A DNA stretch of 64,000 nucleotides from Stutzerimonas chloritidismutans AW-1 (GTDB lineage: Bacteria; Pseudomonadota; Gammaproteobacteria; Pseudomonadales; Pseudomonadaceae): positions 1-64,000 of the forward strand of contig NZ_AOFQ01000029.1 of assembly GCF_000495915.1 (NCBI RefSeq), written 5' to 3'. Every line of letters begins with the position of its first letter. Position 1 is the first letter of the stretch. Positions 46,561 through 54,801 of this stretch are shown here, piece after piece. The notes beneath the pieces are model-generated. The model was not told the origin of the DNA. It worked only from the letters and a program-made list of their open reading frames with translations, and did no database searches. Made by a program: the position numbers and the translations under genes.

Positions 46561-47278
46561 TCGACTGATTCTTCTGCCGGGCTGGGCGTTCAGCTCGGCC
46601 GCCCTTGAACCCCTGGCCGAGCTATTGCGCGACCGCGAGCCACGGCTGCAGGTCGACATTGCCCCGCTGCCGACGCTGGATCGCCCCGAGGCCTGGCTCG
46701 ATGAGCTGGATGCGCGGCTGCCCGTCGACAGCTGGCTCGCCGGTTGGTCGCTGGGCGGCATGCTGGCGACGCAATTGGCCGCGCGGCGTGGCGACAACTG
46801 TCCGGGGCTGATCACCCTCTGCAGCAATCCCTGCTTCCGCAGCCGTGACGACTGGCCGACGGCGATGCCTGCCGAAGCGTTCGATGCCTTCGAGGAGGCC
46901 TTCCGACTCGGGCCGGATGACACGCTCAAGCGCTTCAGCCTGCTGTGTAGCCGCAGTGCCTACGATCCGCGGACGCTGGCGCGGCAACTGCAGGTTAGCC
47001 TGCTCGAGCAGCCTTCGTCAGTGGCTGCCGCCGGGCTGCGTCTGCTCGCCGAGCTGGACGGCCGCGAGGCGCTGCAAGGTTATGTGGGGCCACAGCTGCA
47101 TCTGTTCGCCGATGGTGATGCGCTGGTGCCGGCGTCAGCGGCAGATGCGCTGCTGGCCTGTCTGCCGGATGTGGAAGTCGATGTGCTGGCCAATGCCAGC
47201 CACGGCCTGCCGCTGGAGCGTGCCGACGACGTGGCGACGGCAATGCTGGCGTTTATGGGTGATGGCGAGGATGACTGA
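46553..47278 (+). CDS. bioH: Pimeloyl-ACP methyl ester carboxylesterase
   Basis: 241 aa alpha/beta hydrolase that removes the methyl mask from pimeloyl-ACP methyl ester. The nucleophile S66 sits in LAGWSLGGM, with a late Asp in FADGDALVP and His in NASHGLPLE. It starts inside the end of bioF and overlaps bioC by eight bases. Confidence 0.95.
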   Translation: MRDRLILLPGWAFSSAALEPLAELLRDREPRLQVDIAPLPTLDRPEAWLDELDARLPVDSWLAGWSLGGMLATQLAARRGDNCPGLITLCSNPCFRSRDDWPTAMPAEAFDAFEEAFRLGPDDTLKRFSLLCSRSAYDPRTLARQLQVSLLEQPSSVAAAGLRLLAELDGREALQGYVGPQLHLFADGDALVPASAADALLACLPDVEVDVLANASHGLPLERADDVATAMLAFMGDGEDD

Positions 47279-48086
47279 AGCATCGCTCAGCGAGCGTCCG
47301 CCGGCGCGGTTGCCTGATAAGCGCCAGGTCGCGGCATCGTTTTCCCGTGCTGCGGGCAGTTACGACAGCGTCGCCGCGCTGCAGCGACAGGTTGGCAATC
47401 AATTGCTGGCCCGACTGCCCTCCACTCGGCAACCTGGCCGCTGGCTCGATCTTGGCAGCGGCACCGGCTACTTCTCCCGCGTCCTGGCTGCGGCCTTTCC
47501 GGAGGCCGATGGCCTGGCACTGGATATCGCCGAGGGCATGCTGCGCCATGCACGGCCGCAGGGCGGCGCACGGCATTTCGTCACCGGTGACGCCGAGCGG
47601 CTGCCGCTGCGTGATGGCACTGTCGACCTGATCTATTCGAGCCTGGCACTGCAGTGGTGCGAGGATTTCGCCAGCGTGCTGAGCGAAGTGCGGCGGGTGC
47701 TGCGTCCGGGCGGCATCTTTGCCTTCACCAGTCTGTGCAGCGGTACCCTGCAGGAGCTGCGGGACAGCTGGCAGGCGGTGGACGGCTTCGCTCACGTCAA
47801 CCGCTTCCGCTCGCGGGAGGCCTACCAGACGCTGTGTAGGGGCTGCGGTCTGGGATTGGCGAGTCTCGAAGTGCGCCCGGAAGTGCTGCATTTCCCCGAT
47901 CTGCGCCAGCTGACCCATGAGCTCAAGGCGCTGGGTGCGCACAACCTGAACCCGGGTCGCCCGGATGGACTGACCGGGCGTGCACGCATCCGCGCGCTGG
48001 TCGAGGCCTACGAAGGATTCCGCCGTCCCGAGGGGCTTCCGGCGACCTATCAGGTGATCTACGGCATTCTGCACAAGGAGCCATGA
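47271..48086 (+). CDS. bioC: Malonyl-ACP O-methyltransferase
   Basis: 271 aa SAM-dependent methyltransferase starting biotin synthesis by masking malonyl-ACP. Motif I is [19 protein letters not shown] and the N-terminal [20 protein letters not shown] is typical of BioC. Overlaps bioH and bioD, the latter by up to four bases. Confidence 0.96.
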   Translation: MTEASLSERPPARLPDKRQVAASFSRAAGSYDSVAALQRQVGNQLLARLPSTRQPGRWLDLGSGTGYFSRVLAAAFPEADGLALDIAEGMLRHARPQGGARHFVTGDAERLPLRDGTVDLIYSSLALQWCEDFASVLSEVRRVLRPGGIFAFTSLCSGTLQELRDSWQAVDGFAHVNRFRSREAYQTLCRGCGLGLASLEVRPEVLHFPDLRQLTHELKALGAHNLNPGRPDGLTGRARIRALVEAYEGFRRPEGLPATYQVIYGILHKEP

Positions 48087-48772
48087 TGCATCGCGCTTTC
48101 TTCATTGCCGGCACCGATACCGATGTTGGCAAGACCACTATCGCCGCGGGCCTGCTGCATGCAGCGCGCCTGGCGGGGTTGTCCACCGCGGCGGTGAAGC
48201 CGGTCGCCTCAGGCTGCGAGCGGACCGAGCAGGGTTTACGTAACAGCGATGCGCTGGCCCTGCTGGCCGAGTGCAGCCTTGCGCTGGACTATGCGACGGT
48301 CAATCCGTTCGCGTTCGAGCCGGCCATTGCCCCGCACATAGCCGCCCGCGAAGCGGGTGTCGAACTGACCGTCGCTCGTCTGATCGAGGCCGTGCAACCG
48401 GTAATGGCCCGGCAGGCCGGCGTCACTCTGGTCGAGGGCGCGGGAGGCTGGCGAGTCCCGCTGAATGCGCGTGAGTATCTGTCGGCATTGCCCGCGGCGC
48501 TGGGTTTACCGGTCATTCTCGTAGTAGGGGTGCGCTTGGGTTGTATCAACCATGCGTTGCTCAGTGCCGAAGCGATCGCCCGCGACGGGCTGGCGCTGGC
48601 TGGCTGGGTGGCGAATATCATCGACCCTGCCACGTCGCGGCTGGATGACAACCTCGCCACGCTCGCTGAGCTGCTACCGGCACCCTGCCTTGGCCAGGTG
48701 CCTCGCCTCACTGCGCCAACGGCGCGTCAGGTCGCGCGCTACCTGACGTTGCCCGCGTTGCAGCCGGTGTGA
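48086..48772 (+). CDS. bioD: Dethiobiotin synthetase
   Basis: 228 aa ATP-dependent carboxylase-type enzyme closing the ureido ring. P-loop GTDTDVGKTT near residue 9, and EGAGGWRVPLN. Two ATGs occur at 48083 and 48086. The second is preferred because AAGGAG then has normal spacing, while the first would overlap bioC by four bases. Last known biotin gene of the operon; bioA is not present in the window. Confidence 0.96.
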   Translation: MHRAFFIAGTDTDVGKTTIAAGLLHAARLAGLSTAAVKPVASGCERTEQGLRNSDALALLAECSLALDYATVNPFAFEPAIAPHIAAREAGVELTVARLIEAVQPVMARQAGVTLVEGAGGWRVPLNAREYLSALPAALGLPVILVVGVRLGCINHALLSAEAIARDGLALAGWVANIIDPATSRLDDNLATLAELLPAPCLGQVPRLTAPTARQVARYLTLPALQPV

Positions 48773-48859
48773 GCGGACGCGCATTGCGGCGACTCGCGCC
48801 TTGCGGTACGTGTCGGCATCTGCTTGAATGCTGGCAACCTGATAGCGCGTGGAGTCACC

Positions 48860-49108
48860 ATGCAAATCACCAATAATCTTCTGGGCGCGGGCCTCAGTGC
48901 CTACCAGGGCGGTCAGCAGCGCGTCGAGCAGGCCGCTTCGTCCATTGCCTCCGCCAACGCGCCAGTGCTGGGCAACTCCCAGGCGGTCACCGAAATCACC
49001 GAGCAGCTAATCCAGTTGAAGGTCGGTGAACACAGTGCCAAGGCAGGTGCCCGTATGATCCAGAGCGCTGACGAAGTCCTCGGCACGCTGATCGATACCC
49101 AGGCCTGA
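48860..49108 (+). CDS. Small conserved protein after the bio operon
   Basis: 82 aa, no signal peptide, mostly helical and polar (MQITNNLLGAGLSAYQGGQQR; IASANAPVLGNSQAVTEITE). The pattern of Ala/Ser/Asn with an amphipathic C-terminus recalls flagellar rod or axial-protein N-termini, but this is weak. GGAG precedes the ATG. The gene holds the same place (after bioD, before an acyl-CoA dehydrogenase) that a small hypothetical ORF holds in P. aeruginosa, which supports it as real. Function unknown. Confidence 0.75.
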   Translation: MQITNNLLGAGLSAYQGGQQRVEQAASSIASANAPVLGNSQAVTEITEQLIQLKVGEHSAKAGARMIQSADEVLGTLIDTQA

Positions 49109-49341
49109 TCGCGTACTCCGGCGCTCATCGATTCTCCTTGCTGATTCGAGTCGTCATTCATGCGCTCGGCCAGCTTCGCTTTCTCCTTCCTGCATCTTCG
49201 TATCCGCCAGTCAGCTCGGCAGGCGCCGGGCTTGCTGCGTCTTTGCAACATCAGATTTCCTGTTCCCGAATTCGCCAGGCGTGGCCTTCGCTCGACCTGA
49301 ATTTGGCTGATTCAGCCGATAAGTGGTGCCCTGTTCCGCGC

Positions 49342-49385
49342 TTGACATCGCTCAGGTCGAAACGTATGTTTCAAACGCCTGTTTG
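49342..49385 (+). promoter_or_regulatory. Promoter with two overlapping PsrA-type operators
   Basis: TTGACA (49342-49347), a 17-base spacer and TATGTT (49365-49370) form a good sigma-70 promoter. GAAAC-GTAT-GTTTC (49359-49372) and CAAAC-GCCT-GTTTG (49372-49385) are both exact matches to the PsrA form (G/C)AAAC-N2..4-GTTT(G/C). The first covers the -10. The rest of the 373-bp gap 49109-49481 shows no gene. Confidence 0.75.
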
Positions 49386-49481
49386 ACCCTTCGGGCTGGT
49401 AGTCCGACGGTCGAAATCGAATTCAGATGGCTGGGTCGCCCGGTCAGCTTGTTACAAGAACTCACCGCTGAGGTTTACGCT

Positions 49482-51287
49482 ATGCCCGACTACAAGGCCC
49501 CCTTGCGCGATATCCGTTTCGTACGTGACGAGCTGCTCGGCTACGAAGCGCACTATCAGAGCCTTCCGGGATGTGAAGACGCCACCCCGGACATGGTCAA
49601 CGCGATTCTCGATGAGGGCGCGAAGTTCTGTGAGCAGGTACTCGCTCCGCTGAATCGCGTCGGCGACATCGAAGGCTGCACCTGGAGCGAGTCGGGCGTG
49701 AAGACACCGACCGGTTTCAAGGAAGCTTACGAACAGTACGTGGCAGGCGGCTGGCCGAGCCTGGCCCATGACGTCGACCACGGCGGTCAGGGTCTGCCCG
49801 AGTCCCTCGGTCTGGCGATCAGCGAAATGATCGGTCAGGCCAACTGGTCCTGGGGCATGTACCCCGGCCTGTCTCATGGCTGCATGAACACCATCGCTAC
49901 CCACGGTACCGACGATCAGAAGCACACCTATCTGAGCAAGCTTGTGTCCGGCCAGTGGACCGGCACCATGTGCCTGACCGAGCCGCACTGCGGTACCGAT
50001 CTGGGCATGTTGCGCACCAAGGCGGAGCCCCAGGCCGACGGCAGCTACAAGCTGAACGGTACCAAGATTTTCATCTCCTCCGGTGAACACGACATGGCCG
50101 AGAACATCGTCCATATCGTTCTGGCTCGCCTGCCCGATGCTCCGGCTGGCACCAAGGGCATCTCCCTGTTCATCGTGCCCAAGTTCCTGCCCAACGCCGA
50201 AGGCGAGAAGGGCGAGCGCAACGGTGTGAACTGCGGATCGCTTGAACACAAGATGGGCATCCACGGCAACGCGACCTGCGTCATGAACTTCGACGGCGCC
50301 ACCGGTTTTCTGATCGGTCCGCCGAACAAGGGCCTGAACGCGATGTTCACCTTTATGAACACCGCACGTCTGGGTACCGCGCTGCAGGGTCTGGCACATG
50401 CCGAGATCGGTTTCCAGGGCGGCATCAAGTACGCTCGTGAGCGCCTGCAGATGCGCGCGCTGAGCGGCCCCAAGGCGCCGGAAAAGCCAGCCGACCCGAT
50501 CATCGTGCATCCGGACGTGCGTCGCATGCTGTTGACCATGAAGGCGTTCGCCGAGGGCAACCGCGCGATGGTCTACTTCACCGCCAAGCAGGTCGACATC
50601 GTCAAGAACAGCCAGGATGAAGAGCAGAAGAAGCAGGCCGACACGCTGCTGGCCTTCCTCACGCCGATCGCCAAGGCGTTCATGACCGAAGTGGGCTTCG
50701 AAGCTGCCAACCACGGCGTGCAGATCTACGGTGGTCACGGCTTCATCGCCGAGTGGGGCATGGAGCAGAACGTGCGTGACGCGCGTATCTCCATGCTGTA
50801 CGAGGGCACCACCGGTATCCAGGCGCTGGATCTGTTGGGCCGCAAGGTGCTGATGACCCAGGGCGAGGCGCTGAAGTCCTTCACCAAGATCGTGCACAAG
50901 TTCTGCCAGAACCAGGAAGGCAACGAAGCCATCAAGGAGTTCGTTACCCCCCTGAATCAGCTGAACAAGGAGTGGGGCGAGCTGACCATGAAGATCGGCA
51001 TGGCGGCCATGAAGGATCGTGAAATGGTCGGTGCGGCGTCGGTCGACTACTGCATGTATTCCGGCTACGCCTGTCTCGCCTATTTCTGGGCTGACATGGC
51101 TCGGGTTGCTGCCGAGAAACTGGCTGAGGGCACCTCCGAGGAGGCGTTCTACAAGGCCAAGCTGCAGACCGCGCGATTCTACTTCCAGCGCATCCTGCCG
51201 CGTACCCGCATGCATGTCGACGCCATGCTGTCCGGTGCCGACAACCTGATGCAGATGGCTGAGGAAGACTTCGCTCTCGGTTACTGA
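49482..51287 (+). CDS. Acyl-CoA dehydrogenase (FadE-like, long form)
   Basis: 601 aa FAD enzyme catalysing the first step of beta-oxidation. The core includes TGTMCLTEPHCGTDLGMLRTK in part, GTKIFISSGEHDM and EGTTGIQALDLLGRK with the preceding catalytic-base region YEGTT. The extra C-terminal domain (about 470-601) is typical of the 600-residue bacterial long form. Start MPDYKAPLRDIRF at 49482, with GAGG upstream. A PsrA-type operator suggests derepression by long-chain fatty acids. It is closely related to the gene at 54802, probably by duplication. Confidence 0.95.
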   Translation: MPDYKAPLRDIRFVRDELLGYEAHYQSLPGCEDATPDMVNAILDEGAKFCEQVLAPLNRVGDIEGCTWSESGVKTPTGFKEAYEQYVAGGWPSLAHDVDHGGQGLPESLGLAISEMIGQANWSWGMYPGLSHGCMNTIATHGTDDQKHTYLSKLVSGQWTGTMCLTEPHCGTDLGMLRTKAEPQADGSYKLNGTKIFISSGEHDMAENIVHIVLARLPDAPAGTKGISLFIVPKFLPNAEGEKGERNGVNCGSLEHKMGIHGNATCVMNFDGATGFLIGPPNKGLNAMFTFMNTARLGTALQGLAHAEIGFQGGIKYARERLQMRALSGPKAPEKPADPIIVHPDVRRMLLTMKAFAEGNRAMVYFTAKQVDIVKNSQDEEQKKQADTLLAFLTPIAKAFMTEVGFEAANHGVQIYGGHGFIAEWGMEQNVRDARISMLYEGTTGIQALDLLGRKVLMTQGEALKSFTKIVHKFCQNQEGNEAIKEFVTPLNQLNKEWGELTMKIGMAAMKDREMVGAASVDYCMYSGYACLAYFWADMARVAAEKLAEGTSEEAFYKAKLQTARFYFQRILPRTRMHVDAMLSGADNLMQMAEEDFALGY

Positions 51288-51305
51288 CGGGTTGAGGTTG
51301 TAAAG

Positions 51306-51334
51306 AAAAGCCGCTGCTTTGCAGCGGCTTTTTT
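51306..51334 (+). terminator. Rho-independent terminator of the acyl-CoA dehydrogenase
   Basis: Arms AAAAGCCGCTGC and GCAGCGGCTTTT with a TTT loop are followed by a T run. The group II intron begins within a few bases after the T run, which is the known target preference of group IIC introns. Confidence 0.9.
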
Positions 51335-51337
51335 GTG

Positions 51338-53260
51338 GTGCGCCAGGCATGGCGCGTAGCGCCGTGACTGGCGCTGTCGGGTTCACTGTGGTGGTGAGCC
51401 TGGCGACTTGGAGGTGAAAGTCCTCTACACACCCGGCAAGGGGAAGTGTTAGCTGAAGGCAAGGGTGTCGCGGGCGACTGCGAATCTGAAGGAAGCCCGA
51501 GGCAAAATGCTGGCCTGACGAACAGGAAGCGGATGAGGCGGCGCAGCGGGGTGAGGTGGCCATAATCGCCAAAGCCCGATACTTGCACGGAACGCTGCGA
51601 CGTAGATCCGACAGGCATAAGCAGGAAGGTCGCGCGAATTACCCTGGGAGATCTGTACGCTTGCCATTGTGCTACCGATTGTCGAGAGGCGACGGGATGG
51701 GCGTGCAGAAGTCAGCCGAGGCCGTAGTAAGTGGCGGTCAACCACGCCATCAAGGGCCGAACAGGTCATGCCGCCAGTAGGCGTCAGCGTCTCGTCGATA
51801 ACCGAAATGCAGAAATTTCTCCAAGAGAAGACTGTCACCCCGAGTCCCGGCCAGAGGCCGAGGATGACGCCTGACAGCGCAGAGGTATCGGCGGCGTCGG
51901 TGACGTGGATGAACGCGGAGCCGGACACGCTGATGGAGCGGGTGCTTGCACCGGCGAATCTCAAGCGTGCGTATCAGCGCGTGGTCAGCAACAAGGGGGC
52001 GCCGGGTGCCGATGGCATGACGGTCGCCGACTTGGCAGGCTACGTGAAACAGTATTGGCCCATCCTGAAGGTCAGGCTGCTGGCAGGTGAATACCATCCC
52101 CAGGCAGTGCGGGCGGTCGAAATTCCCAAACCGCAGGGCGGTATGCGGCAACTGGGCATTCCCAGTGTCGTGGATCGCCTGATCCAGCAAGCCCTGCTGC
52201 AACAGCTCACGCCGATCTTCGATCCGCTGTTCTCGGACTATAGCTACGGCTTCCGTCCGGGCAGAAGCGCTCACCAGGCTGTCGAGATGGCCCGCACCCA
52301 TGTGGCGGCGGGTCATAGGTGTTGCGTGGAACTCGATCTGGAGAAGTTCTTTGATCGGGTCAACCACGACATCCTGATGTTCTGTGTTGAGCGCCATGTC
52401 GAAGACAAACAGGTGCTCAGACTCATCCGCCGTTACCTCGAAGCGGGCGTCATGTCGGACGGGGTTGTCAGCCATCGGCAGGAGGGGGCGCCGCAAGGCG
52501 GCCCGCTTTCGCCGCTGCTGTCGAACATCCTGCTCGATGAACTCGACCGTGAGTTGGAGCGGCGAGGCCATCGCTTCGTGCGCTATGCCGATGACGCGAA
52601 CATTTATGTCCGTAGTCCGCGTGCTGGCGAACGAGTGCTGGCCAGTGTCGAGCGGTTCCTGAATCACCGTCTGAAACTGAGACTGAATCGGGACAAGAGT
52701 CGCGTGGCTGGGTCGTGGAAATGCGACTACCTGGGGTATGGGATGAGTTGGCACTCGCTGCCTAGACTGCGAGTGGCAACCATGAGCCTGCGCCGTGTGC
52801 GCGACCGTCTCAGGGAACTGCTGCGAGGGGTGCGGGGCCACAAGATGGCGAATGTCATCGAGCGGGTAAACCCGGTGCTGCGAGGCTGGGCAGGCTACTT
52901 CAAGCTCAGCCAGAGCAAGCGTCCACTGGAAGAGCTGGATGGCTGGGTCAGGCACAAACTTCGCTGTGTCATCTGGCGGCAATGGAAGCAGCCCTCTACG
53001 AGGGCGCGCAACCTGATGCGCCTGGGATTGAGCGAGGAGCGTGCCTGCAAGTCGGCCTTCAATGGCCGAGGCCCGTGGTGGAACTCAGGAGCGCCGCATA
53101 TGAATCAGGCGCTGCCGAAGAAGCTATGGGACAGACTTGGACTGGTCTCGATACTGGATACGATCAATCGGCTTAACCGCATGGCCTGAACCGCCGTGTA
53201 CGGAACCGTACGCACGGTGGTGTGGGAGGACGGCGGCCGTGAGGCCGCCTCCTACCCGAT
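51338..53260 (+). mobile_element. Group II intron (class C-like) with maturase
   Basis: The 5' end is placed at GTGCGCC (51338; 51335 is an alternative). The 3' end is placed at CCTACCCGAT (ending 53260), which carries the domain VI bulged A. A domain V-like hairpin at 53190-53220 reads CCGCCGTG...CACGGTGG, with CGC in the catalytic-triad place. Domain VI is a GC-rich stem (GGAGG...GGCGGCC GTGA GGCCGCC...CCTAC). The element of about 1.92 kb holds a reverse transcriptase gene. It sits directly downstream of a terminator hairpin on the same strand, as group IIC introns do. Confidence 0.85.
51864..53189 (+). CDS. ltrA: Group II intron reverse transcriptase/maturase (no endonuclease domain)
   Basis: 441 aa from ATG 51864; the frame is open to 51669, and starts at 51769 or 51807 are possible. 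The RT domain has GAPGADGMTV, YGFRPGRSAHQAV, GAPQGGPLSPLLSNILLDEL (in part) and the catalytic YADD at 241-244 (RFVRYADDANIYV). A maturase domain X follows (MSLRRVRDRLRELLRG; NPVLRGWAGYFKLSQSK). There is no HNH endonuclease at the C-terminus, as in class C introns, which use DNA hairpins and replication forks. The frame looks intact, so the element could be active. Confidence 0.93.
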   Translation: MTPDSAEVSAASVTWMNAEPDTLMERVLAPANLKRAYQRVVSNKGAPGADGMTVADLAGYVKQYWPILKVRLLAGEYHPQAVRAVEIPKPQGGMRQLGIPSVVDRLIQQALLQQLTPIFDPLFSDYSYGFRPGRSAHQAVEMARTHVAAGHRCCVELDLEKFFDRVNHDILMFCVERHVEDKQVLRLIRRYLEAGVMSDGVVSHRQEGAPQGGPLSPLLSNILLDELDRELERRGHRFVRYADDANIYVRSPRAGERVLASVERFLNHRLKLRLNRDKSRVAGSWKCDYLGYGMSWHSLPRLRVATMSLRRVRDRLRELLRGVRGHKMANVIERVNPVLRGWAGYFKLSQSKRPLEELDGWVRHKLRCVIWRQWKQPSTRARNLMRLGLSEERACKSAFNGRGPWWNSGAPHMNQALPKKLWDRLGLVSILDTINRLNRMA

Positions 53261-53372
53261 CCCGATCCAGACGTTGTACTGCTTTTGCCGCATCTTCGCC
53301 GGTATTTCGGCTGCACAACTGGGAGCAAGAAGGCAAAATGCTAGCTTTTCTCGGCAGCATGCCGGAGTTGCC

Positions 53373-54662
53373 GTGTCGCGTACCGTCCCGCCTCGCTTCA
53401 GCCATTTTCTCGCGCCATTGGCCCTGTTGCTCGGCGGAGAGGTCATCGCGCGTCAGGTTTCGCTGAACGAGTTCTTCACGTCGCTCTATAACGTCCTGCC
53501 GACCGTACTGCTGTTGCTCGGCGGTGCGCTTTGCATGATGTACGGCCGCATCCGCGAGCTGTTTCTGCTGCTCTGCGTCTATCTTGCCTATTTCCTCCTC
53601 GATATCCACGCCGATCACTACCGGGCGCATGGCACTCTGCTGGACGATGCTGCACTGACCTTTCATCTCTGCAGCTTGCTACTGCCGCTGCTTTACGGCC
53701 TGTATGGCGTGTGGCGAGAGCGCAGTCACCTGGCGCAGGACGGCCTGGCCCGTGCCGCCGTGCTGTTTGCCGTCGGCGTCGTCGCCGTGGCGCTGGCAAA
53801 GCGGTTTCCGGAAGCGTTACATGCCTGGCTGGTGGTGATTCGCTGGCCCGCGCTCAAGGCCGACTGGCTACCGCTCATCCAGCTGGCGTATCCGGTGTTC
53901 CTCGTGGCGCTGGTATTGCTGATCGTCCAGTACCTTCGCCAGCCGCGACCTTCCCATGCGGCGCAGATCATCGCGCTGCTCGGCATTCTGCTGATGCTGC
54001 CGCAGACGTTCAGCCGCTATGCCGCCCTCAACATTCTGAGCAGCCATGTGCTGCTGATGCTGGTGACGGCAATCGCTCATGAGGCTTATCTCATGGCCTT
54101 TCGTGACGAGCTGACCGGCCTGCCTGGGCGTCGCGCTCTGAATGAGCGACTGCAGCGCCTGGGGCGGCAGTATGTGCTGGCGATGGCTGATGTGGACCAC
54201 TTCAAGCGCTTCAACGATACCTATGGTCACGACGTCGGTGATCAGGTGCTGAAGATGGTTGCCAGCCGGCTGCGCAAGATCGGCGGCGGTGGGCGCGCCT
54301 ATCGTTATGGCGGTGAGGAATTCACTCTGGTATTTCCTGGGCACAGTATCGAGGAGTGCCTGCCGCACCTCGAGGCGGTACGCCAGTCGGTGGAGGCTTA
54401 TGCCCTGCAGCTGCGTGACGCAGACAATCGGCCGAAGGATGATCGGCGCGGCCGTATGGCCCGGGGAGCGGCGTCGGCGAACCAGGTCTCGGTGACCATC
54501 AGCATCGGAGTGGCGGAGCGACAAGGCGAGCAGCGCAGTCCGGAAGAGGTGATCAAGGCCGCCGACCAAGCGCTGTACAGTGCAAAAAAAGCAGGAAGAA
54601 ACTGTTTGCGAGCGCATGGCAGTGGCCGCGGCGCGGTGCGCATGGCCGAGCATTCGCGTTAG
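53373..54662 (+). CDS. Membrane diguanylate cyclase (GGDEF)
   Basis: 429 aa from GTG 53373 with GGAG upstream; the open frame runs further back into the intron but that part cannot be native. About six to seven membrane helices (residues 20-230) precede a C-terminal GGDEF domain. The active site is GGEEF (YRYGGEEFTLVF). The inhibitory RxxD position is occupied by GGGG, so feedback inhibition is probably absent. An acidic/basic insert (RDADNRPKDDRRGRMARG) lies between the late strands. It follows the intron and precedes the second acyl-CoA dehydrogenase. Confidence 0.9.
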   Translation: MSRTVPPRFSHFLAPLALLLGGEVIARQVSLNEFFTSLYNVLPTVLLLLGGALCMMYGRIRELFLLLCVYLAYFLLDIHADHYRAHGTLLDDAALTFHLCSLLLPLLYGLYGVWRERSHLAQDGLARAAVLFAVGVVAVALAKRFPEALHAWLVVIRWPALKADWLPLIQLAYPVFLVALVLLIVQYLRQPRPSHAAQIIALLGILLMLPQTFSRYAALNILSSHVLLMLVTAIAHEAYLMAFRDELTGLPGRRALNERLQRLGRQYVLAMADVDHFKRFNDTYGHDVGDQVLKMVASRLRKIGGGGRAYRYGGEEFTLVFPGHSIEECLPHLEAVRQSVEAYALQLRDADNRPKDDRRGRMARGAASANQVSVTISIGVAERQGEQRSPEEVIKAADQALYSAKKAGRNCLRAHGSGRGAVRMAEHSR

Positions 54663-54685
54663 GGTTGCATCGGTATTGATAGTGA

Positions 54686-54706
54686 CTGGTCAAAACTATC
54701 TGGTCA
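54686..54706 (+). promoter_or_regulatory. CTGGTCA direct repeat upstream of the second acyl-CoA dehydrogenase
   Basis: CTGGTCA occurs at 54686-54692 and 54700-54706, 14 bp apart, in an AT-rich stretch about 100 bp before the start codon. No PsrA-type box is seen in this gap, in contrast to the first acyl-CoA dehydrogenase. A regulator site is possible but unassigned. Confidence 0.3.
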
Positions 54707-54801
54707 TAAAAAGACGCTTAATCCTGTCCTGGTTATTCGGTTAGACTCGCTGGAAACGGCCCATAGTGGCCGCAACCCAGTGTCTTGCGAGGAACCTTGC
54801 C

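Noticed and set aside
49452..51572. 706-codon open frame antisense to the first acyl-CoA dehydrogenase
   Set aside because: It is the mirror of a clearly conserved gene and has histidine/arginine/glutamine-rich, unrecognisable protein sequence, as expected for GC-rich antisense frames.
53196..53372. N-terminal extension of the cyclase reading frame into the intron
   Set aside because: The frame is open by chance across intron domains V/VI; a GTG with a proper ribosome-binding site at 53373 is the natural start.
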